Origin: BP-133 sp040756995
GTDB taxonomy: Bacteria; Actinomycetota; Acidimicrobiia; IMCC26256; BP-133
Direction: 5' to 3'
Assembly: GCA_040756995.1 (NCBI GenBank)
Contig: JBFLYK010000013.1
Coordinates: forward strand, 62,001-126,000
DNA: 64,000 nt
Of the stretch, positions 1-7,250 are shown in pieces. Under the pieces are notes generated by a model. The model saw nothing but the letters and a program-made list of their open reading frames with translations, was not told where the DNA came from and searched no databases. A program made the translations under genes and the position numbers. The number at the start of each line of letters is the position of its first letter. The stretch's first letter is position 1.

Positions 1-484
1 GGGAGGCGTAGATCTCGGCCAGCGACAGGAGGCGGCGCACCACCCGGCGGTCGACGGGGACGAACAGCGCCTCCATGAGCTGCACGTTGACCCGGCGGAT
101 GTTGGCCATGAGGACGTCGAAGATGAACAGGTCGACACCGGGGTAACGTCGCCGCAGCTCGAGGAACTGTCCCCGATCGATCGACAGCGTCTCGGTGGCC
201 TCGAGGGCCATGACCGTGGCGCCCCGCCGGCCCCCTTCCTCGAGGACGGCCATCTCCCCGACCACGTCCCCCCGGCCGAGAACGCCGACGGTGGCGGCGT
301 CGCCCAAGGGGGTGGTGATGCGGATGGCCACCCGGCCCTTGTCGATGAGGTGGAGGGTGTCGCCGGGGTCGCCCTCATGGAAGAGCACCTCCCGGCGGGC
401 GAAGCGTCGCCTCCGGGCGGCCGCCAGGACCTGCCGGCGGTCCTCCTCGGAAAGCGACCGGAGTAGTGGCCAGTCGGCGCCCAT
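1..484 (-). CDS. Crp/Fnr-family transcription regulator (C-terminus outside window)
   Basis: About the first 161 residues of a cytoplasmic cyclic-nucleotide-sensing regulator; the rest lies beyond position 1. The N-terminus reads MGADWPLLRSLSEEDRRQVL, followed by a cNMP-binding beta roll (residues about 25-115, with GDVVGEMAILEE at the phosphate-binding-cassette position) and the start of the long dimerisation helix (VNVQLMEALFVPVD). The DNA-binding HTH expected of the family would lie outside the window, so whether it exists is not visible. ATG at 484 is preceded by GAGGAGA at good spacing. It is divergent from the MBL gene, and a perfect CRP-like half-site pair lies between them, suggesting it may control itself or its neighbour. 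Confidence 0.8.
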   Translation of the reverse strand, partial: MGADWPLLRSLSEEDRRQVLAAARRRRFARREVLFHEGDPGDTLHLIDKGRVAIRITTPLGDAATVGVLGRGDVVGEMAVLEEGGRRGATVMALEATETLSIDRGQFLELRRRYPGVDLFIFDVLMANIRRVNVQLMEALFVPVDRRVVRRLLSLAEIYAS

Positions 485-617
485 GCGCAAAGTCTCCTCG
501 GTTCCGTCAGCGAACGCCACCATTGGAACCGATCGGGGCACCAGCGTGGAACGTGTCATGAGCGGTGACGGTAGGCAGCGCCGGCCATTCCGTCGTGCGC
601 CGGTGCGTCGTCCACTG

Positions 618-633
618 TGTGATGTCGGTCACA
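618..633. promoter_or_regulatory. CRP/FNR-like operator TGTGA-N6-TCACA
   Basis: TGTGATGTCGGTCACA is a perfect match to the CRP half-site arrangement with a 6-bp spacer. It sits between the divergent Crp-family gene and the MBL hydrolase. A TATGGT hexamer at 679-684 lies 8 bp before the MBL ATG and could be the -10 of a leaderless transcript. That would place the centre of the box about 67 bp upstream of the transcription start, near class I activator positions. Binding by the adjacent regulator is inference. Confidence 0.5.
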
Positions 634-692
634 GTCGCGGCGTCCGTCGCCCGACAGACCGCCCGGTCGCCCAACCGTATGGTGAACCGCCA

Positions 693-1529
693 ATGAATGT
701 CGTCCTGCGAGGCGTGCGGGGCTCGCTGCCGAGCCCCCGGCCTGAGACCGCCCGCTATGGCGGGAACACCGCCTGTGTCGAAGTGCGGGCCGCCCCGGGC
801 ACCGTCTGCGTCCTCGACGCCGGGACGGGCATCCGGGCGGTGGACGGCCGGGCCGCCGATCTCCGCCGCGTCGACGTCCTGCTGACCCACCTGCACATGG
901 ACCACATCCTCGGCCTGGGGTTCTTCCGGCCGCTCTACCAGCCGGGGCTCGAGGTGCACCTCTGGGGGCCGCCCTCGGCCACCCAGAGCCTCCACGCCCG
1001 GCTGACCCGCTACCTGTCGCCGCCGCTGTTCCCCGTCCGGCTGCGGGACCTGCCCTGCCGGCTCGAGCTGCACGACGCCCCCCGGGGTCCGTTCGAGATC
1101 CCGGGCCTCAGCGTCACCGCCGACCTCGTCTGCCATCCCGGGCCAACGCTCGGCTACCGGCTGGAGGGCGAGCAGGGCGGCGTGCTCACCTACATCTCCG
1201 ACCACGAACCGGCGCTGGGCAGCGGGACGGTGGGCGGACCGTCGATGTGGACGTCGGGGTACGAGCTGGCCAAGGCGGCCAACGTCCTCATCCACGACGC
1301 CCAGTACACCGACGAGGAGTACCCGAGCCACGTCGGGTGGGGTCACAGCTCGATCAGCCACGCGCTGGCCTTCGCCGAACTGGCCGGCGTCGACTGCCTC
1401 ATCCCCTTCCACCACGACCCGGATCACGAGGACGAGTCGCTCGACGCCCTCTACGCTGCCAACGGGCGGGACCGCCGCTTCGAGGTGGCTCCGGGCCGGG
1501 AAGGCACGGAGTTCACCGTCCGGAGCTGA
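693..1529 (+). CDS. Metallo-beta-lactamase-fold hydrolase
   Basis: A 278-residue cytoplasmic MBL-fold protein, probably a phosphodiesterase-like hydrolase. The metal motif HLHMDH (H66, H68, D70, H71) is intact. A later conserved His in a GWGHSS segment and the closing PFHHDPDH motif complete a two-metal site. The N-terminal GVRGSLPSP and RYGGNT segments resemble MBL proteins found next to cNMP-binding or response-regulator genes. ATG at 693 was chosen over upstream in-frame starts because the homology-like sequence begins there and a -10-like TATGGT lies just upstream. Substrate is unknown. Confidence 0.85.
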   Translation: MNVVLRGVRGSLPSPRPETARYGGNTACVEVRAAPGTVCVLDAGTGIRAVDGRAADLRRVDVLLTHLHMDHILGLGFFRPLYQPGLEVHLWGPPSATQSLHARLTRYLSPPLFPVRLRDLPCRLELHDAPRGPFEIPGLSVTADLVCHPGPTLGYRLEGEQGGVLTYISDHEPALGSGTVGGPSMWTSGYELAKAANVLIHDAQYTDEEYPSHVGWGHSSISHALAFAELAGVDCLIPFHHDPDHEDESLDALYAANGRDRRFEVAPGREGTEFTVRS

Positions 1530-1622
1530 GCCGGCCCGGCCCGGGAAATGCCGTCGCCGTGACAGTCGATGCGTCACCGGAGACGGAGAACCGGACCGCC
1601 ACCCGTCCGTATCGTCCGAAGC

Positions 1623-2102
1623 ATGACGCTGACACTGCAGATCCGGCCGGTCACCCCCGCCGACGCCGAGCGGCTCGTCGACCTGGTCGCCCGCTGCTCC
1701 GATGACGCCCGCTACTTCCGGTTCCACGCCGCCAAGCCCCGCCTGCGGGCGGCGGAAGCTGCGTACCTGGCGGCGGTGGACGGGCGGAGCCGGGTGGCGC
1801 TGGCCGCCACCGCCGTCGAGAACGGCGAGGAGCGGATCGTGGCCGACGCCCGCTTCGATGTCATCGGCGACGGCGACGCCGAAGCGGCCCTGCTGCTGCG
1901 GGACGATGTGACCAACCGGGGCCTGGGAACGCTGCTGCTCGACCGGCTTCTGGAGATGGCGGCCGGTCTCGGCCTCCGGCGGCTCCTCCTCGACATCCTG
2001 CCCGAGAACCGGGCGATGCTGGCGCTGGCCCGGCGGGTGGGCGCCCAGGCGATCGGCTTTGACGGCCGGTCCGTCCTCTACGCCGTGAGCGTGACCCGGT
2101 GA
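1623..2102 (+). CDS. GNAT-family N-acetyltransferase
   Basis: A 159-residue GNAT acyltransferase. The acetyl-CoA-binding motif A is visible as VTNRGLGTLLLDRLLEMA (around residue 100), followed by the motif B strand/helix ENRAMLALARRVG. It begins with the typical RPVTPADAERL beta strand. The ATG at 1623 matches the start of the fold; the longer open frame upstream is not protein-like. Its stop overlaps the GTG of the next gene by 4 bp, so the two are probably translated together. Similar GNAT plus cNMP-binding pairs or fusions occur in actinobacteria (protein lysine acetyltransferases regulated by cAMP), but here the domains are separate genes. Acceptor substrate unknown. Confidence 0.8.
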   Translation: MTLTLQIRPVTPADAERLVDLVARCSDDARYFRFHAAKPRLRAAEAAYLAAVDGRSRVALAATAVENGEERIVADARFDVIGDGDAEAALLLRDDVTNRGLGTLLLDRLLEMAAGLGLRRLLLDILPENRAMLALARRVGAQAIGFDGRSVLYAVSVTR

Positions 2103-2533
2103 TCGCCCTCCGCCGCCGCAGCGAGCCCGACTACCTGAGCCACCTGTCGTCGCTGCCGCTGTTCTCCGACTGCAGCCGGGCCGAGCTGAAGAGCCTGGCC
2201 CGCCGCACGGCCGACATCAACGCCGAGCCGGGTCAGGTGCTGATCCGGGAGGGCCAGGGTGCCTACGACTTCTTCGTCATCGTCTCCGGCGAGGCCGACG
2301 TGAGCCGCGACGGTGAGGTCGTGGCCCGCCTCGGCAGGGGCGACTACTTCGGCGAGCTCGGCGTCCTCGACCCGGGGCGGCGCGACGCCACCGTCACGGC
2401 CCGGACGCCGATGGAGCTCATCGTGCTGGCCCAGTGGGACTTCGAGCAGGCCCTCGAGGAGGCGCCGGGGATGACCCGCCGGCTCCTGGCCGGCATGGCC
2501 CACCGCCTGCGGATTCTCGACCAGCGCCACTGA
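2099..2533 (+). CDS. Stand-alone cyclic nucleotide-binding domain protein
   Basis: A 144-residue protein made almost entirely of one cNMP-binding domain: LPLFSDCSRAELKSLAR helix, the beta roll from about residue 35, and the GDYFGELGVLDPGRRDATV phosphate-binding cassette with the conserved Glu and the Arg in the R-D-A motif. There is no HTH or catalytic domain. The GTG start overlaps the TGA of the acetyltransferase gene. A reasonable inference is that it acts as a cyclic-nucleotide-responsive partner of the upstream GNAT enzyme, a two-gene version of the fused cAMP-regulated acetyltransferases of mycobacteria. Confidence 0.8.
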   Translation: MIALRRRSEPDYLSHLSSLPLFSDCSRAELKSLARRTADINAEPGQVLIREGQGAYDFFVIVSGEADVSRDGEVVARLGRGDYFGELGVLDPGRRDATVTARTPMELIVLAQWDFEQALEEAPGMTRRLLAGMAHRLRILDQRH

Positions 2534-2581
2534 GACCGGCGCGACCCAAGATCCCGCCTCCCCCGACATGACGGGACGTTA

Positions 2582-2613
2582 GCCTCCCGGGCACCAGCCA
2601 GTGCCCGGGAGGC
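2582..2613 (+). promoter_or_regulatory. 13-bp perfect inverted repeat covering the Shine-Dalgarno of the ADH gene
   Basis: GCCTCCCGGGCAC (2582-2594) and its exact reverse complement (2601-2613) flank a 6-base loop. The right arm contains GGGAGG (2607-2612), the ribosome-binding site for the ATG at 2622. Folding of the leader would hide the SD, so this could be a translational attenuator. A GGGACGTT half-motif at 2573-2580 directly precedes it. Confidence 0.55.
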
Positions 2614-2621
2614 AACGCGTC

Positions 2622-3728
2622 ATGAGGATCCAGGCCGCGGTCGTCCACGAACCCGCAGGGCCGTTCTCCATCGAGGACGTCGACCTCGACGACCCCCGGC
2701 CCGGCGAGGTGCTGGTCCGAGTGGCGGCGGCCGGGCTGTGCCACACCGATCTGGTCACCCGCGACGGCGCGCTTCCGCCCCCGCTGCCGGCGGTGCTGGG
2801 CCACGAGGGCGCCGGCGTGGTGGAACGGGTCGGGCCGGGGGTGACGAAGGTCGTGCCCGGCGACCGCGTCGTGCTCACCTTCGCCTCCTGCGGCCAGTGC
2901 CCGAACTGCCGGCGGGGTCGGTCCACCGCCTGCATCAACTTCCTGGCCCGCAACTTCGCCGGGGTCCGGCCCGACGGCTCGCCCACCCTGACCCGGGACG
3001 GCGGGCCGGTCAGCGGCGCCTACTTCGGCCAGTCGTCGTTCGCCACCTACGCCCTGGCCACCGAGTCCAACGTGGTCAAGGTGCCGGCCGACGTCCCCCT
3101 CGAGCTGCTCGGCCCCCTGGGCTGCGGGATCCAGACCGGCGCCGGCGCCGTCCTCAACTCGCTGGCCGCCGAAGCCGGATCGAGCATCGCCATCTTCGGC
3201 GTCGGGTCGGTGGGCATGGCCGCCCTCCTCGGCGCCCTGGTGGCCGGCTGCACCACCATCGTGGCCGTCGACCCCAACCAGGAGCGGCTCAACATCGCCG
3301 TCGAGCTCGGCGCCACCCACACCGTCGACCCCAACAAGGACAACGCCGTCGAGGCCATCGGCGAAGCCACCGCCGGGTTCGGCGCCGACTACTCGCTGGA
3401 GTGCACCGGCATCCCCGCCGTCCTCCGGCAGGCCGTCGACTGCCTGGGCGTCCCCGGCACCTGCGGCGTGCTCGGTGTCGCCCCCATGGGGGCCGAGGTC
3501 AACCTCGACATCTTCTCGCTCCTGGCCGGACGGACGGTGCGGGGCATCATCGAAGGCGACAGCGTCCCCGACGTGTTCATCCCCGCCCTCATCAACCTGT
3601 GGCGCCAGGGTCGCTTCCCGTTCGACCGGCTGATCCGCAGCTACGACTTCGACCAGATCAACGAAGCAGCCGCCGACTCGGAAAAGGGCATCGCACTCAA
3701 AGCCGTCCTTCTCATGCCGCTCGACTGA
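2622..3728 (+). CDS. Zinc-dependent MDR-family alcohol dehydrogenase
   Basis: A 368-residue medium-chain dehydrogenase/reductase that oxidises alcohols or reduces aldehydes with NAD(P). Catalytic zinc ligands are C40, H61 and E62. The structural zinc lobe has C90, C93, C96 and C104. The Rossmann dinucleotide motif is FGVGSVGMAA, and the acidic end of the next strand (VAVDPN) suggests NAD rather than NADP. The closest recognisable pattern is the aryl/benzyl-alcohol dehydrogenase subgroup. ATG at 2622 follows GGGAGG; an in-frame GTG at 2601 would lie inside the hairpin. A DosR-like half motif and an SD-sequestering hairpin precede it. Confidence 0.88.
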   Translation: MRIQAAVVHEPAGPFSIEDVDLDDPRPGEVLVRVAAAGLCHTDLVTRDGALPPPLPAVLGHEGAGVVERVGPGVTKVVPGDRVVLTFASCGQCPNCRRGRSTACINFLARNFAGVRPDGSPTLTRDGGPVSGAYFGQSSFATYALATESNVVKVPADVPLELLGPLGCGIQTGAGAVLNSLAAEAGSSIAIFGVGSVGMAALLGALVAGCTTIVAVDPNQERLNIAVELGATHTVDPNKDNAVEAIGEATAGFGADYSLECTGIPAVLRQAVDCLGVPGTCGVLGVAPMGAEVNLDIFSLLAGRTVRGIIEGDSVPDVFIPALINLWRQGRFPFDRLIRSYDFDQINEAAADSEKGIALKAVLLMPLD

Positions 3729-3804
3729 GGCGCCGCCCTTGTGGACGGGTCGCCGGCCTGGTGAACTCTTCAGCACGCAGACAAACGCGTGAGGAGGTGG
3801 GTTT

Positions 3805-4227
3805 GTGGCCCGATACCTCATCGTCGCCAACCAGACGCTCGCCGCCGACCAGCTGATGGAGCGGGTCCGCCAGCTGCAGTCGGAGGGAGAGTGCAACTTC
3901 CACATCGTCGTCCCGGCCACCCACACGCGGGACCAGGCCTTCTACACCGAGGGCGGTTCCCACGCCCTGGCCGAGCGGCGGCTGGAGGCGGCCCTCGAGC
4001 GGCTTCGGGCCCTCGGCTGCGAGGCCGACGGGGAGGTGGGTGACTCCAGCCCCTTCCTGGCCGTCCGGGACTGCATCCTGGCCAACGGCAGCTACGACGG
4101 CATCATCCTCTCGACGCTGCCGCCCGGTGTCTCCCGCTGGCTGAAGCAGGATCTGCCCCACCGGCTGGAGCGGACGTTCGGGATTCCCGTCACGCACCTC
4201 ACCGGCCAGTACGAGCCCGTCGGATAG
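3805..4227 (+). CDS. UspA-like stress protein
   Basis: A 140-residue alpha/beta protein beginning ARYLIVANQTL with a universal-stress-like fold (beta strand, VVPATHTRD second strand, long amphipathic helix with ERRLEAALERLRALG, IILSTLPPG). The canonical ATP-binding GxxG-x9-GS motif is not evident, so it may belong to the ATP-independent Usp type. GTG at 3805 follows GAGGAGG. Stand-alone gene between the dehydrogenase and the nuclease. Role in stress survival is inferred from the neighbourhood. Confidence 0.6.
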   Translation: MARYLIVANQTLAADQLMERVRQLQSEGECNFHIVVPATHTRDQAFYTEGGSHALAERRLEAALERLRALGCEADGEVGDSSPFLAVRDCILANGSYDGIILSTLPPGVSRWLKQDLPHRLERTFGIPVTHLTGQYEPVG

Positions 4228-4356
4228 GTCGGGTCGTTCGAGTAGCCAGCCCGCCGGCTCAGGGCTTCCGGGCTCAAGGCGTACCGCCCGTCCGCCGAAC
4301 TTGTCGGTGACACGTCGGGCGGAGCGCGCTGTGGAAGCATCTGGAACAACTTCCCC

Positions 4357-5094
4357 ATGAGCCGACTCTCGCCGTCCGTCCGAGCCTTCCGTCGCTGGGC
4401 CCAGCTGGGCCTGCCGGTTGCCTTGGCCTTGTCGGCCGCCTGCGGCGGCCCACCGGCGTCGTCCTCCGCCGGGGGCTCGCTGACGGCGGCGTCCCCCGGG
4501 CCGGAATCGACGGCGACGACGACTTCGACCACTCAGCCGGGTTCGCCGGCGGCCGGTGATCCGACGACCGTGCTGGTCGGGTTGCGGGTGGCGCCGGAGG
4601 GGCCTCGGACCGGGTACCAGCGGGAGCTGTTCCGGCACTGGGTCGATGCCGACCGCGACGGCTGCGACACCCGGGAGGAGGTGCTGATGGCCGAATCCCG
4701 CTCCCCGGCTCAGCTCGACCCCTACGGGTGCAAGGTGGTGGAGGGCGACTGGTACAGCCTCTACGACGGGCTGACGTTCACCGATCCGTCGGAGCTCGAG
4801 ATCGACCACATGGTCCCACTCGCCGAAGCCTGGGACTCGGGGGCGTCGGCCTGGGACGCCAACCGCCGCCAGGCGTTCGCCAACGACCTCGACCGGCCCC
4901 AGACGCTGCGGGCGGTGAGCGCGTCGGCCAACCGCTCCAAGGGCGATCTCGACCCCGGGCAGTGGAAGCCGACCCGGGACGCCGCCTGGTGCGAGTACGC
5001 CAACGACTGGGTGGCGGTGAAGAAGGCCTGGGACCTGACCGCCGATCAGAACGAGGTCGACGACCTGCGGGTGATGCTGCGCACCTGTGCGTAA
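4357..5094 (+). CDS. Secreted lipoprotein HNH nuclease (DUF1524-like)
   Basis: A 245-residue predicted lipoprotein nuclease. A signal peptide (residues about 1-28) ends in the lipobox LSAAC, followed by a Ser/Thr/Pro-rich linker. The C-terminal domain has the DUF1524/HNH core EIDHMVPLAEAWDSG with catalytic D150-H151, the downstream N-x-R-x-G-like ASANRSKGDLDPGQW segment, and a terminal YANDWVAVKKAW helix. This family is common as secreted nucleases in actinobacteria, acting on extracellular DNA. The SD before the ATG is weak. It is transcribed alone. Confidence 0.8.
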   Translation: MSRLSPSVRAFRRWAQLGLPVALALSAACGGPPASSSAGGSLTAASPGPESTATTTSTTQPGSPAAGDPTTVLVGLRVAPEGPRTGYQRELFRHWVDADRDGCDTREEVLMAESRSPAQLDPYGCKVVEGDWYSLYDGLTFTDPSELEIDHMVPLAEAWDSGASAWDANRRQAFANDLDRPQTLRAVSASANRSKGDLDPGQWKPTRDAAWCEYANDWVAVKKAWDLTADQNEVDDLRVMLRTCA

Positions 5095-5135
5095 CCGGCG
5101 GCGCAGCCTGGCCCGCCGGCGGTCGGAGCAGATGT

Positions 5136-5148
5136 GCTACAATGTAGC
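5136..5148 (+). promoter_or_regulatory. Palindromic operator overlapping a leaderless -10 of the VapBC operon
   Basis: GCTACAATGTAGC is a perfect 13-bp palindrome. It contains TACAAT (5138-5143), a good -10 hexamer, only 7 bp before the ATG at 5151. The transcript would therefore start at or next to the start codon (leaderless), and any repressor bound to the palindrome would block the promoter. Antitoxins of this family normally autoregulate, so the VapB-like product is the likely ligand (inference). Confidence 0.5.
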
Positions 5149-5150
5149 TC

Positions 5151-5417
5151 ATGGAACGGATCGGGGTTCGGGAGCTGCGGCAGCATGCCAGCCGCTATCT
5201 GGCCCGCGTGGTCAACGGCGAGCCGTTCGAAATCACCGACCGGGGCCGGCCGGTTGCTCGGCTGGTACCGGTTCCGAGCGGTGAGAATGCGTTGGCCGAG
5301 TTGCTGCGGTCCGGCCGGCTGAAGCCGCCGGAGAACGACGGCGATCTGGAGTCGCCCGAGGACTTCGAGATGGACGCCTCGGCGCGGCTGGCCGGCCTAC
5401 GGGCCGAGGAGCGTTGA
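5151..5417 (+). CDS. vapB: Phd/YefM-like antitoxin (VapB role)
   Basis: An 88-residue antitoxin of the prevent-host-death type. The N-terminal GVRELRQHASRYLARVVNGE, EITDRGRPVARLVPV fold binds DNA, while the acidic C-terminal tail (GDLESPEDFEMD) would wrap the toxin. The gene starts 7 bp after a -10-like TACAAT inside a palindrome, so it is probably leaderless and autoregulated. Its TGA overlaps the TTG start of the PIN toxin, giving the coupled synthesis typical of toxin-antitoxin pairs. Confidence 0.85.
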   Translation: MERIGVRELRQHASRYLARVVNGEPFEITDRGRPVARLVPVPSGENALAELLRSGRLKPPENDGDLESPEDFEMDASARLAGLRAEER

Positions 5418-5833
5418 CGACGGCAACGGTCGCCGCTCCGGCCACGCTGTACGTCGATTCCTCGGCGCTGGTGAAACTGGTGCAGAGGGAACAGGAGTCG
5501 GCCGCGCTGCGCCGCTATCTCCGTCGTCGCCAATCACTGGTCAGGGCGACGTGTGCCCTGGCCCGGGTGGAGGTTGTGCGGGCCGTGGCCCCGGGCGGGT
5601 CCCAGGCCGTAGCCCTGGCCCGCCGCCAGCTCGCCCGCTTCCACCAACTGGACCTCGATCGCGAGCTCCTGGACCGAGCGGCCGGACTTCCGGGCGAAGC
5701 CCTCCGCAGCCTCGATGCGATCCACCTCGCTGCCGCCCAGACGCTTCCCGGGTTGCGGGCGATCGTGACCTACGACGTCCGGATGCAAACGGCGGCGCAG
5801 ACGCTCGGCCTACCGTTCGACGCACCCGCTTGA
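5414..5833 (+). CDS. vapC: PIN-domain ribonuclease toxin
   Basis: A 139-residue PIN-domain toxin that would cleave RNA when freed from its antitoxin. The acidic quartet is present: D15 (YVDSSALVKL), E53 (ARVEVVRA), D101 (SLDAIHLAAA) and D121 (TYDVRM). The TTG start at 5414 overlaps the antitoxin stop and is preceded by GAGGAG inside the end of the antitoxin gene. Nothing visible suggests inactivation. The RNA target cannot be told from sequence. Confidence 0.88.
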   Translation: MTTATVAAPATLYVDSSALVKLVQREQESAALRRYLRRRQSLVRATCALARVEVVRAVAPGGSQAVALARRQLARFHQLDLDRELLDRAAGLPGEALRSLDAIHLAAAQTLPGLRAIVTYDVRMQTAAQTLGLPFDAPA

Positions 5834-5866
5834 ATGAACCGCCGCGCAACGTCCAGCGATCAGGTC

Positions 5867-6106
5867 TCAGCCTTGATCGGGCGGCTCCTGCGGATTCAGG
5901 TCGGCGGCCGTGTCGTGCTCCTGGCCGGGCGGGACGTAGCCCTCTTCGGCTGATCGCCCCGGCTCGCGGTTGGCGGCGTACTCCGTACTCGGCGCCGCCC
6001 GCCTACCGGAACCGGCTCCCTCGGCGTCGCGAGGGTCGTCCTTGCCCCGGCTGGCCCCCTGGACGTGCCGCGGCCTGTCCGGCTCTGTGCCCGGATTCCG
6101 TTCCAC
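5867..6106 (-). CDS. Small hydrophilic protein of unknown function
   Basis: A 79-residue very polar, Pro/Gly/Glu/Arg-rich protein with no hydrophobic segment and no recognised domain. It is probably intrinsically disordered (PRHVQGASRGKDDPRDAEG, NREPGRSAEEGYVPPGQEHD). Coding status is supported by a GGAGGA ribosome-binding site before the GTG at 6106. It is convergent with the VapC gene and downstream of the CPBP protease gene on the same strand. Function unknown. Confidence 0.45.
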   Translation of the reverse strand: MERNPGTEPDRPRHVQGASRGKDDPRDAEGAGSGRRAAPSTEYAANREPGRSAEEGYVPPGQEHDTAADLNPQEPPDQG

Positions 6107-6163
6107 CTTCGAGTCCTCCGATCAGCCGGTGCGAGCCTCGTTCACATGCGCTGTCCGTGATGA

Positions 6164-6889
6164 CTACCCGGTCGGCCCGGCCGGGAAAGCTTCCCGAGCG
6201 CTGAAGACGCCGCCCAGGTTGGTGGCAGCGTGGAAGACGGCCGGCACGAGAATGCTGCGGGACCGCAACCGGAGCCAGACGAGGGTAAGTGCGGCGAGGG
6301 CCGGACCGGCGACCTCGCCGGCGTGATCGGCACCGGTCGCGTGCCACAGGCCGAAGACGACGGCGTTGGCGGCGACGGTCGTGCCGGTCGACGCACCGCT
6401 CATGGCCCAGACGGTGAGCAGCACACCCCGGTGCACGAGCTCTTCGCCGAAGGCGGTGCCGACCACGGTGCGGACCGTCCGTAGCCCGCGCCTGTCCTGG
6501 CCGGCGGTGGCGAGGCCGGCCGCGGTGAGAACGCCGGCCACCACCGCCGCCGCCCCGGTGAGGATGACGAGCGGCCGGGGAAGATCAGGCCGCGGCCATC
6601 GCAGGCCGATGGCCCGGCGGGTGCAGCCCCGGCGCTGCAGCCACCACCACCCTGCCGCGCCGAAGAGCGGAACGCCGACCAGCGTGATCCACTGGTCGTG
6701 CCCGACACGGCGGCCGACCGCCACCAGACCGTTTCCCCACAGCACGGCCGCCACCGACCAGCCCAGCGCCGCCGTTGGCGATATCGACGGGCCGGCCGAA
6801 CGGATGGCGGCCAGTTCGCCCCGGCAGCGCCGCGCTTCCCGGACCGCAGCATCCCTGACGGACCACTGCCGTCTGGCTCTACCGATCAC
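6164..6889 (-). CDS. CPBP-family intramembrane metalloprotease
   Basis: A 241-residue membrane protein of the CAAX-protease and bacteriocin-processing (CPBP/Abi) family. Catalytic motifs are intact: E149-E150 with R154 (GEELVHRG), H183 (FGLWHA) and H220/N224 (FHAATN). Transmembrane segments surround them (about residues 40-60, 68-84, 107-127, 155-180, 195-215). There is a short basic cytoplasmic N-terminus. Substrate unknown; members process prenylated or signal proteins. It follows the Usp and zinc-ribbon genes on the same strand. Confidence 0.8.
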   Translation of the reverse strand: MIGRARRQWSVRDAAVREARRCRGELAAIRSAGPSISPTAALGWSVAAVLWGNGLVAVGRRVGHDQWITLVGVPLFGAAGWWWLQRRGCTRRAIGLRWPRPDLPRPLVILTGAAAVVAGVLTAAGLATAGQDRRGLRTVRTVVGTAFGEELVHRGVLLTVWAMSGASTGTTVAANAVVFGLWHATGADHAGEVAGPALAALTLVWLRLRSRSILVPAVFHAATNLGGVFSAREAFPAGPTG

Positions 6890-6968
6890 GAGATCACCAG
6901 CGGCCGCATCATCTCCTGGTCCTCGTGGGACAGGGTACAGACCAGGTCGCGGCGGGAGATGACGGCCT

Positions 6969-7250
6969 TCAGCTGGCCGCCGTCGAGGAGGCGGCTTCCA
7001 GCGGCGTCGGACGGTCCCAGCGCGCCTCGCATGTCGGGCGCCATTCGCAACCGGGGCAGGTTCGTGGATCGATCTGGTGGACCCAACCCATCCCGACGGC
7101 CCAGCACCGGCTGCAGGCGCGGCACAACAGGTTCGTCCTGGTGCCGTCGGACACGGTGTAGAGGTATCCGTGGCCGCACCCGGGGCACCGGTCGAGCATC
7201 CAGTAGCCCGGTCCCTGGTTCCCTTGAGTGATCAGGCTGTTCTCCTTCAC
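6969..7250 (-). CDS. Small zinc-ribbon protein
   Basis: A 93-residue cytoplasmic protein with four Cys pairs: CPGCGHG near residue 24, CRACSRC, CPGCEWRPTC. This arrangement predicts one or two zinc ribbons. GTG at 7250 is preceded by GAGGAGGACAGG, and this start overlaps the stop of the upstream Usp gene by 4 bp (GTGA), showing translational coupling. No DNA-binding domain can be named. Longer open frames through this region run antisense-like across the Usp gene and were not used. Confidence 0.6.
   Translation of the reverse strand: MKENSLITQGNQGPGYWMLDRCPGCGHGYLYTVSDGTRTNLLCRACSRCWAVGMGWVHQIDPRTCPGCEWRPTCEARWDRPTPLEAASSTAAS

Noticed and set aside
2418..3926. Long antisense open frame opposite the alcohol dehydrogenase gene
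   Set aside because: Typical high-GC shadow frame; composition is low-complexity Gly/Asp/Val and the plus-strand gene has full catalytic motifs.
6886..7188. 100-residue minus-strand frame overlapping the zinc-ribbon gene
   Set aside because: The other frame has paired Cys motifs, a strong SD and a GTGA overlap with the Usp gene; this one has none.
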